Shown here in pieces: positions 1-5,956 of a DNA stretch of 16,288 nt; position 1 is the stretch's first letter; each line of letters begins with the position of its first letter. The position numbers and the translations under genes are program-made. The notes beneath the pieces were generated by a model. It saw only the letters and a program-made list of their open reading frames with translations, was not told where the DNA came from and ran no database searches. The stretch lies in assembly GCA_934409175.1 (NCBI GenBank), contig CAKRVX010000043.1:1-16288 (forward strand). Reading direction: 5' to 3'. This stretch comes from an uncultured Blautia sp. GTDB lineage: Bacteria; Bacillota; Clostridia; Lachnospirales; Lachnospiraceae.

Positions 1-45
1 ACGCTGCTTGCACTCGGTACATGCTAATGTAATCTTAACGCGCAC
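1..45 (-). CDS. rpmG: 50S ribosomal protein L33, N-terminal fragment (runs off left edge)
   Basis: Only the first 15 codons lie in the window. Read on the minus strand from a GTG at 45-43 they give MRVKITLACTECKQR, the characteristic start of Firmicute L33, including the first CxxC zinc-ligand pair. A very good Shine-Dalgarno site (GGAGGTGG, complement of 51-58) lies 5 bases upstream and decides the GTG start. L33 is a small protein of the large ribosomal subunit; in many Firmicutes rpmG is followed by secE and nusG, which would lie beyond the edge here (not seen). The reading frame stays open upstream to an ATG at 123-121, but that codon has no ribosome binding site. Confidence 0.9.
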   Translation of the reverse strand, partial: MRVKITLACTECKQR

Positions 46-137
46 AACTTCCACCTCCAGTGTTTTCATTTGCATGGCCATTTTCTCATACCTGACAATG
101 TATCCGTCATCTTTTTCGGGCATAAAAAAAAGACCTA

Positions 138-183
138 ACTTCCATGTCGCTCGTCAAGTTTATCACAAAACAGCTATGGAAGT
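138..183 (-). other. Inverted repeat plus T-run overlapping the rpmG promoter; possible weak terminator of the GGDEF gene
   Basis: On the minus strand ACTTCCAT (176-183) and ATGGAAGT (138-145) are perfect 8-base inverted arms around a 30-base loop, followed six bases later by eight T (124-131). The upstream arm overlaps the rpmG -35 box. It could act as an inefficient terminator for transcripts from the diguanylate cyclase gene, but the long loop and the gap before the T-run make this doubtful. The rest of 46-227 shows nothing else. Confidence 0.3.
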
Positions 184-186
184 CAA
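159..186 (-). promoter_or_regulatory. Promoter of rpmG (extended -10)
   Basis: Minus strand: -35 TTGACT (181-186), 16-base spacer, -10 GATAAA (159-164) preceded by TGT, so an extended -10. It would start transcription near 152, giving a leader of roughly 105 bases. A run of eight T (minus strand, 124-131) lies inside this leader. Confidence 0.6.
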
Positions 187-227
187 GCCTTTTTATTAAA
201 TTAAGATATTTAAAACGAAAAAGATTT

Positions 228-2039
228 TCAGACAATATACCAGGTTCCCTTATTGGTTCTTTTTACTTCATAAAGTCCTTTATCTGCTTTCTTATACAGT
301 TCCTGGAAGGTATCCTGTTCATTCTGTGTGATCGCTACTCCCATAGAAACAGAAATGGTAACAGCCTCTCCTTCATTCTCATATGTAATATGAAGCTGTT
401 CGGACAATGTCTTTACCCTCTTTTCTACTACATTTGCAGGAATGTCCCTGAAAAATACTACAAACTCATCTCCGCCCAGTCTGCAAACCACATCCTGCAA
501 ACGACAATGATCTTTCATAATCTTCACCACATCATGAAGTGCACGGTCTCCCCACATATGCCCCAGACGATCATTCAATCTCTTAAAGTTATCCAAATCG
601 GCAATTACAAATGCATGAACATTTCCACCAGAAGGCACCGTTTTAAGTATTCTTTCGATTCTTTCAGTTCCTGCCGCCCGTATTGCAGCGCCTGTAAGCG
701 GATCTGTTTCATTATCTGTAACATCTTCTATGCTTCCTACCATACGTGAAACAGCCCCTGAATCGTCAAAAATATTCGTTGTATATATCTGCAGATAACG
801 CTGTCTGCCCTTTGACCACACGGATATTTTCTGACGGCTGGTTGTCTGTTTATCTTCAATTGTCTTCAGAATATTTTCAATATCAGTGCAAGTCTGAGGA
901 CTGAGTTTGCTGATATTTTTAAGAAGAATCGGTACACTCAGCTGTTGCTGATCCAGACCAATGTCCTTATATTTATCATTCAGAAACTGAATCAGTTCTG
1001 TTTCTACATCATACGTAAAAACGCAGGTAGCACTGCTTCTGGCTGTAATCCGGTAAGTTTCTTCATTCAGCATCAGTTTTTTATTCAACCTTCTGATATA
1101 ATGTTTATCTTCTCTCTGGAAATACTGATATACGACAAGTACCAGAAGAAGTATTCCCATAAGTCTGGCTGTAAGCCGTATCACATATTTCTGATATACA
1201 GTACTTTCCTTCAGAATCTCTGTCTCTTTTATAGTAGTGACAGTATACAGTCTCACATCCCGCACAGGTGCAATAACTGCCAGCATTTCTGTTTCAGAAT
1301 CTCCATATATCTCAAACGGGACAGTCACATTATCCTTAATTCTAAGCTGAATTGTAGGCATCAGTACACTAAGTTCCTTCGAACTCATATCCGCAAAGAA
1401 ATTTGTTCCTGCTGTGTTCCGAACATCCTGCTTTAACAGATAATTACCATCTTCATCCAGAATAAAAAGATTCCTTTTTTCTTTTTCTTTGGCCGTATCA
1501 TTAAAGATATTCAGTCTGGTACAGGATAATATTCCGCAAAGCACCCCCTCTACCTGATGTCCATCATTGTAGATTGGCACGGAAAGTACAACTCCACTTT
1601 TATATGTGGTACCATTTTTGCTGATACTTTTATTTCCGGCTATACTTGTCTTAAAATAGCTTTCTGTGGAATAATCTTTCTCCATCAACAGACTTTTCCC
1701 ATTTTTATCCAGAACCCTCATGTATATAAAATGGGTTTCTTTTTTGTTATACGCTTTTCCAAGAAATTTCTGGGTTTCCTCACTGTCCAGAGGCATATCC
1801 TTTATTTTTCTCGCAGCTGATTCCAATATCTCATAATATCTGGCTGTTCTATATTGCATCAGTCTTGCATTCTGTTCTGTCCATTCCGTCACATAATCAT
1901 ATTTTTTATTCTTCTCTGTTTTTTTCAGTGTTGCATTGAACTCTATCAGGGAATACACCATAAATACCACTGCAAGCACCACTATCAGAGTCATGACTTT
2001 TTTTGTTTTTTTCTTATTATACGTTCCTTCCACGTTCAT
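228..2039 (-). CDS. Membrane-bound diguanylate cyclase (Cache-like sensor, PAS-like, GGDEF)
   Basis: A 603-residue protein predicted to make cyclic di-GMP from two GTP at the membrane. Helix 1 (about 15-34) and helix 2 (about 286-307) bracket an extracellular region of some 250 residues with a double-Cache-like layout, the type that binds small ligands. A PAS-like segment (about 323-442) follows, then a GGDEF domain (about 445-603). The active-site motif GGDEF is intact at 522-526, and the metal-binding DLDNFKRLND lies at 481-490. An RLQD at 513-516, exactly five residues before GGDEF, is a canonical RxxD inhibitory site, so product inhibition is expected. There is no EAL or HD-GYP domain. 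The ATG at 2039 has AGGAG only three bases upstream; a GTG two codons later is better spaced. It lies downstream of the polysaccharide operon but has its own promoter, so it may tune surface polymer or adhesion (inference). Confidence 0.92.
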   Translation of the reverse strand: MNVEGTYNKKKTKKVMTLIVVLAVVFMVYSLIEFNATLKKTEKNKKYDYVTEWTEQNARLMQYRTARYYEILESAARKIKDMPLDSEETQKFLGKAYNKKETHFIYMRVLDKNGKSLLMEKDYSTESYFKTSIAGNKSISKNGTTYKSGVVLSVPIYNDGHQVEGVLCGILSCTRLNIFNDTAKEKEKRNLFILDEDGNYLLKQDVRNTAGTNFFADMSSKELSVLMPTIQLRIKDNVTVPFEIYGDSETEMLAVIAPVRDVRLYTVTTIKETEILKESTVYQKYVIRLTARLMGILLLVLVVYQYFQREDKHYIRRLNKKLMLNEETYRITARSSATCVFTYDVETELIQFLNDKYKDIGLDQQQLSVPILLKNISKLSPQTCTDIENILKTIEDKQTTSRQKISVWSKGRQRYLQIYTTNIFDDSGAVSRMVGSIEDVTDNETDPLTGAAIRAAGTERIERILKTVPSGGNVHAFVIADLDNFKRLNDRLGHMWGDRALHDVVKIMKDHCRLQDVVCRLGGDEFVVFFRDIPANVVEKRVKTLSEQLHITYENEGEAVTISVSMGVAITQNEQDTFQELYKKADKGLYEVKRTNKGTWYIV

Positions 2040-2048
2040 TTACTCCTG

Positions 2049-2073
2049 TTCAGACACCCAAAAAACATCTGAA
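2049..2073 (-). other. Small hairpin in the GGDEF-gene leader, just before its RBS
   Basis: Minus strand TTCAGA (2068-2073) and TCTGAA (2049-2054) are perfect six-base arms separated by a 13-base loop containing six T. The hairpin would lie directly upstream of the AGGAG ribosome binding site of the diguanylate cyclase gene. It might affect translation initiation, though six A/T-rich pairs are weak. Confidence 0.3.
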
Positions 2074-2088
2074 TACATTTTTATTTCA

Positions 2089-2117
2089 AATATATCTGTA
2101 CCACCAATGCTTGTCAA
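2089..2117 (-). promoter_or_regulatory. Near-consensus promoter of the diguanylate cyclase gene
   Basis: Minus strand: -35 TTGACA (2112-2117, consensus), 17-base spacer, -10 TATATT (2089-2094, one mismatch). It lies in the 114-base gap after the SDR gene, so the cyclase can be expressed separately from the polysaccharide operon. No intrinsic terminator is visible between the SDR stop and this promoter, so read-through from upstream is also possible. Confidence 0.75.
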
Positions 2118-2153
2118 ACAGAACGCTTTATCCGGTCATATTCCCTGCAAATA

Positions 2154-2891
2154 TCAGAAATAATCGTATCCTCCATGGATATCCACAATACTTCCATTCA
2201 TATAATGATTTGTCAGAATACTATATGCCATATCTGCTACTTCCCGCGTCTGTCCAAAGCGGTGCAACGCAATTTTGCGGTTAATCCTTTCATAGCTTTC
2301 CTGCGTCCTGTTCTCATGCCAGGGCGTCTCTATGAATCCAGGAGCTATTGCATTTACTCTGATTCCCTGAGGTTCAAATTCTTTAACCAGTGACTTGGTC
2401 AGAAAATGAATTGCCGCTTTTGTCACTCCGTATACAACTGAGGAGGAATAAGCCTGCTGTCCTGCGTAAGACCCCATAAAAAGAACACTTCCTCCCTTTG
2501 TCATAACAGGCATAAATTCTTTTATCATAAATACGGGAATGGACAGGTTTGTATTTACAATTCTATTCCATTCTTCAAAAGTATAATCTTTAAATTTATC
2601 ATACGTACTGATCCCGGCATTGCTGATCAGCCAGTCCACATGTCCCACCTGCTTTTTTACCTTGCTTACAAATGCTGTCATATCTTCATAGGAAGACATA
2701 TCTGCTTTTAAAATAATCAATCTCTCCTGATATTCAGGACTAAGACTGTCCCAGAATTTCTCCGCTTTCTTTGCATCATGAGCATATGTGGCAAATATCA
2801 GATCATCTTTTTCAGAATTTTCCAGAATTTTTTCTACGATTCCTCTTCCGATTCCGGAAGTACCTCCTGTAATTACAGTTACTTTGCTCAT
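2154..2891 (-). CDS. Short-chain dehydrogenase/reductase (classical SDR)
   Basis: A 245-residue NAD(P)-dependent oxidoreductase of the classical SDR family, the usual length. The cofactor motif TGGTSGIG is at 8-15, NAG at 91-93, and the catalytic set is complete: N115 region (NTN 113-115), S141, Y154 and K158 in YGVTK. PG at 184-185 is the conserved turn after the active site. The substrate cannot be read from sequence; SDRs reduce ketones or oxidise alcohols. It is the last gene of the polysaccharide operon, 84 bases after the TPP enzyme, so the most economical idea is that it reduces the keto group formed by that enzyme, or acts on a sugar-derived intermediate (inference). Start: ATG at 2891 with AGAAGGTGA about eight bases upstream. 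Confidence 0.9.
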   Translation of the reverse strand: MSKVTVITGGTSGIGRGIVEKILENSEKDDLIFATYAHDAKKAEKFWDSLSPEYQERLIILKADMSSYEDMTAFVSKVKKQVGHVDWLISNAGISTYDKFKDYTFEEWNRIVNTNLSIPVFMIKEFMPVMTKGGSVLFMGSYAGQQAYSSSVVYGVTKAAIHFLTKSLVKEFEPQGIRVNAIAPGFIETPWHENRTQESYERINRKIALHRFGQTREVADMAYSILTNHYMNGSIVDIHGGYDYF

Positions 2892-2919
2892 ATATTTTCA
2901 CCTTCTGTTTCCAGTATAT

Positions 2920-2956
2920 CAGATATTAAATAGCCGACACGTTGACATAATATCTG
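2920..2956 (-). repeat. Intergenic inverted repeat between the TPP enzyme and SDR genes
   Basis: Minus strand CAGATATTA (2948-2956) and TAATATCTG (2920-2928) are perfect nine-base arms with a 19-base loop. The hairpin has no following T-run, so it is not an intrinsic terminator. It could be an RNA processing or stabilising element that sets the expression ratio of the two flanking genes, or an operator; the sequence does not decide. Confidence 0.45.
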
Positions 2957-2975
2957 TATCTTCCTTATTAATTAT

Positions 2976-4718
2976 TTATAAATTCATCAATTTGTCGAAA
3001 ACTTCCTTTGGTGCATAGGGCTGCTGATTGTGAATCGGCTCTCCCAGGCATGTTTTCGGATATGCATAAGTTCCATGCTCCAGCATAACCTCCAGAAGGC
3101 CCGGGCCTTGCTCTTTCAGAAACTGCGGTGCCATTTCCTTTACTGCATCGCACATCATTCTCTTTGCAGGAATTCCATAGGCCTGCGCTACCTTTTCAAA
3201 ATTACAGGATGCAAAACCACAGCCATCTGTAGTTCCGGTAAACAGACAGTCAAAATAGTCTCTCTGAAGATGACGTATCATACCCAGTGCCTCATTATTC
3301 ATGATCAACATTTTTATTGGAAGGTTCTCTCTTTTTACCCATTCCAGCTCCTGAATATTCATCTGGAAAGCTCCGTCTCCACAGATGCATACAGAAGGCT
3401 TACCTGTTGCATAATAGGCCCCGATTGCAGCCGGAAGGCCATACCCCATAGCTCCATGGCCACCGGAAAATAAAAGTTTTTGTCCTTCTCGATTCTTAAA
3501 TGACTGATAGCTCCACACCATATGCTGTCCTACATCTACCGCTATGGCGGAAGTATTCTGTAACATATCACTGAGATCTGCGATCATACGATTGGTATAT
3601 CTCTCAGGAGTCTGATCATCCACTGCCTGCAGATTGTCTTTGATCTCTTTGCATACCAACAGCCAGTCGCTGAACTTCTTCGGTTCTCTGCGGTTTTCCT
3701 CCTCCATGCACTGAATCACAGCCCCTGTTTCCGCCTGGAGTTTCTTCTCGTTTATACCATTCTCATGGATGTCTCTTTTCAGATTATATGAATCAATGTC
3801 CACCCGGATGATTTTTGCACCTTTTGCAAATTCATGCACCTTTGTTCCAATCTGTCTGGTGCACAGGGAAATACCAAAGCATAAAAGCAAATCGCTCTTT
3901 GCATTGGCGATCATATTGGCATAACGATGTCCATAGGCCCCTCCGATACAGCCGAAATTTAAGGGATGGTCATATGGCAAAACTGATTTCGCCAGAACAC
4001 TGGTAATAACAGGAATATCCCTTTTCCGGGCAAAACTGATCAGCCTCTGCTGACTGACTGCACTATCCACACCATGACCAAGCATGATCACAGGGCGTTC
4101 TGACTGCTCCAGTGCTTCCAGTATAACATCCGTCACTTCTTTCGCCTGCCCACGATCTGTATGCTGATCTGTAAATTCCATATCATAAACAGGTTCCTCT
4201 ATCTCACTTCTCTGAATGTTCATAGGCAGATCAATAAGTACAGGTCCCCTTCTGCCGGTAGTAGCAATATGGTACGCTTTATTAAGCTCCGGCACGATAT
4301 CTTCGGGTTTACGGATCTGTACCGCATATTTCGTAATCGGCTTTACCATGGAAATAATATCTGTTTCCTGAAATCCCTGCTGACGCAGGCCCTTAATTCC
4401 CGAATATTCATACGTATTCAGCTGCCCTGTCAAAAAGACAACCGGCAAAGAATCATAATAAGCATCTGCTACACCACTTAGCAGATTTACTGCTCCCGGA
4501 CCACTGGTAGCATAAGCACAGGCACACTGCTCCTTTGCCTGGGCATAACCACAGGCTGCAAAAGCAGCTCCCTGTTCATTATAACAGGAATGATTCTCTG
4601 TCAGCGGATTTCTCTCGATGGAATCTGCCAGATGCGCGATCATGGTTCCCTGATACCCAAAGAAATGCCTGATACCCTTTTTCTGTAAAAATGCAACAAT
4701 ATAGTCTGAAAGCTTCAT
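2976..4718 (-). CDS. Acetolactate-synthase-like thiamine-diphosphate enzyme of a polysaccharide locus
   Basis: A 580-residue member of the three-domain TPP family (acetolactate synthase, YerE and relatives). The catalytic glutamate lies in NEQGAAFAACGYA (E48), the ATSGPG turn at 71-76, and the C-terminal TPP/Mg motif begins GDGAFQ (447-452) and ends at NN (474-475), 29 residues overall. The middle domain resembles the FAD-binding domain of acetolactate synthases. Such enzymes decarboxylate pyruvate or another 2-oxo acid and add the carbanion to an acceptor carbonyl. No small regulatory subunit or ilv gene is nearby, so branched-chain amino acid synthesis is unlikely. Surface-glycan homologues such as YerE add a two-carbon branch to keto-sugars. 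The start is the ATG at 4718, which has GGAGG at 4724-4728; an in-frame GTG at 4739 lacks a site. The acceptor is unknown. Confidence 0.88.
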   Translation of the reverse strand: MKLSDYIVAFLQKKGIRHFFGYQGTMIAHLADSIERNPLTENHSCYNEQGAAFAACGYAQAKEQCACAYATSGPGAVNLLSGVADAYYDSLPVVFLTGQLNTYEYSGIKGLRQQGFQETDIISMVKPITKYAVQIRKPEDIVPELNKAYHIATTGRRGPVLIDLPMNIQRSEIEEPVYDMEFTDQHTDRGQAKEVTDVILEALEQSERPVIMLGHGVDSAVSQQRLISFARKRDIPVITSVLAKSVLPYDHPLNFGCIGGAYGHRYANMIANAKSDLLLCFGISLCTRQIGTKVHEFAKGAKIIRVDIDSYNLKRDIHENGINEKKLQAETGAVIQCMEEENRREPKKFSDWLLVCKEIKDNLQAVDDQTPERYTNRMIADLSDMLQNTSAIAVDVGQHMVWSYQSFKNREGQKLLFSGGHGAMGYGLPAAIGAYYATGKPSVCICGDGAFQMNIQELEWVKRENLPIKMLIMNNEALGMIRHLQRDYFDCLFTGTTDGCGFASCNFEKVAQAYGIPAKRMMCDAVKEMAPQFLKEQGPGLLEVMLEHGTYAYPKTCLGEPIHNQQPYAPKEVFDKLMNL

Positions 4719-4723
4719 AATTT

Positions 4724-4728
4724 CCTCC
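4724..4728 (-). promoter_or_regulatory. RBS deciding the TPP enzyme start
   Basis: Minus strand GGAGG (4724-4728) followed by AAATT and ATG (4718-4716). The 49-base gap from the preceding LicD-like gene shows no terminator or clear promoter, so the gene is probably co-transcribed. Confidence 0.7.
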
Positions 4729-4767
4729 ATGCTTATCACGCACAGATTCAGACAGTTATTTCTCTTC

Positions 4768-5928
4768 TCAGATCAATGTCCCTATCTTTTCTCTCTGCAC
4801 GGTTTTTCCTGTTTTCTCCAGAACATCTGTATAAATATCCAGGATTTCCTCATCTTCTGCAAAAATCTCTCCTTTTTCGAGACTTTTCTGCATCATTTTA
4901 TAATATGGCCGGAAAAACTTTTCCAGCGTCATAAAATCTTCATTCTTATAAAGGTTTTTGATATAGTCTTTATTTTTTTCATAAAAAATTCCCAGATTCA
5001 TACGTTTTCCACAAAATTCTACATATTCCCAGCTCTCGTCAAAATACTCCTTCATTCTGCGGCTTTTCCTGATCTTTTTCATGATTTTCAGCCGTTCTTT
5101 AACAAATCCGTCAAAATTTCCCGCTTCTTTCCACATCTGTGAATAACTGACTTCTGCACTGATAATTGTCTGAGATGGTATGACATATTTTTCTTCTTTG
5201 TTCTCTTTATAATTTGGCCCATAGCTTATGGTCAGATACTGCTTTGTATTCTCCGGAACCATAAACTTTATTCCTTCCAGTTCCACTGTTTTCGTTTTTT
5301 TCAAAAGTTCCGCAGGGTAAACAGTTATCTGTTTTTTTCTCTTAAGAGTATACGTTGCGGTACCTGGATTTTGCTGACTTCTGCACAATCCCATATAAAT
5401 GCTTCTGGCAGTTTTCTGTCTGCCAGTGATCATACAACGAAGTTTTATGAGTATCTTACTGCAGAATATCTTTAATCCAGTACCTCCACTCGTCTGGTCG
5501 CAATTTTCCAGCCATCCCGTTTCCCCTATTGTAAGCCATCTCTTTTTCAGTCCGGATGGCCCGTCAGCTCTCAGAGGATAGATTGTAATTCCCATCCCCG
5601 GATATGCGTATTCTCTGGGTGAATCAAGGTTAATACAGACAGTATCTGTATTTTCATATCTGAGATAGAATCCCGGGAAATACTTATGAGTTCGCATGGA
5701 TTCCAGTGCGCGTTTTTCTCTGGGATCTTCTTCCACTGCCTGACGAAACCTTTCCATCTCCCCGGTTTTCATCAACACCACTCCAAATGATGGATTCTGT
5801 GGAAAAGGAAATCCTTCCTCTGCACATAGAGCAAGGCGCGGTGACAGATAATATTCTATGTCATGCTTCCGGCATATTTCATCAATTTCTTTTAATAAAG
5901 ATAAAATTACCTTCTGTTTCTTATTCAA
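4768..5928 (-). CDS. LicD-like protein lacking the catalytic aspartates (degenerate paralogue of its upstream neighbour)
   Basis: About 386 residues from the TTG proposed here. The first 28 residues align with the start of the adjacent LicD protein (both contain KQK and KEIDEIC followed by an H and a Y). Where the neighbour has PWDDDVD, the nucleotidyltransferase metal site, this protein reads FPFPQNPSFGVV, with no aspartate. Later LicD landmarks survive in weak form: MGITIYPLRADGP corresponds to IDVLTLDPIP, and YLTISYGPNY to the YGDEW segment. The C-terminal part (about 290-386, with FFRPYYKMMQ) resembles the neighbour's FGDYYKIQ region, so the similarity extends beyond the LicD domain. It is probably not catalytic alone and may be a partner or regulator of the intact LicD (inference). 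A longer frame begins at 6078 but would overlap the upstream gene by 122 bases. Confidence 0.72.
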   Translation of the reverse strand: MNKKQKVILSLLKEIDEICRKHDIEYYLSPRLALCAEEGFPFPQNPSFGVVLMKTGEMERFRQAVEEDPREKRALESMRTHKYFPGFYLRYENTDTVCINLDSPREYAYPGMGITIYPLRADGPSGLKKRWLTIGETGWLENCDQTSGGTGLKIFCSKILIKLRCMITGRQKTARSIYMGLCRSQQNPGTATYTLKRKKQITVYPAELLKKTKTVELEGIKFMVPENTKQYLTISYGPNYKENKEEKYVIPSQTIISAEVSYSQMWKEAGNFDGFVKERLKIMKKIRKSRRMKEYFDESWEYVEFCGKRMNLGIFYEKNKDYIKNLYKNEDFMTLEKFFRPYYKMMQKSLEKGEIFAEDEEILDIYTDVLEKTGKTVQREKIGTLI

Positions 5929-5938
5929 TTCTTTATAT

Positions 5939-5944
5939 CCTCTC
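5939..5944 (-). promoter_or_regulatory. RBS supporting a TTG start for the degenerate LicD gene
   Basis: Minus strand GAGAGG (5939-5944), ten bases before TTG (5928-5926). It lies just after the stop codon of the upstream LicD-TPR gene (5957-5959), so the two genes are 28 bases apart. Starting here also brings the N terminus into register with the upstream paralogue's. Confidence 0.55.
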
Positions 5945-5956
5945 TCAATCTGCTGC

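Noticed and set aside
46..123. In-frame 26-codon N-terminal extension of L33 starting at ATG 123
   Set aside because: The ATG follows a T-run with no ribosome binding site, while the GTG at 45 has a near-perfect GGAGGTGG and gives the standard L33 start.
2976..4718. Housekeeping acetolactate synthase (ilvB) for branched-chain amino acids
   Set aside because: No small subunit or other ilv/leu gene nearby, and it lies inside a glycan operon with LicD and cytidylyltransferase genes.
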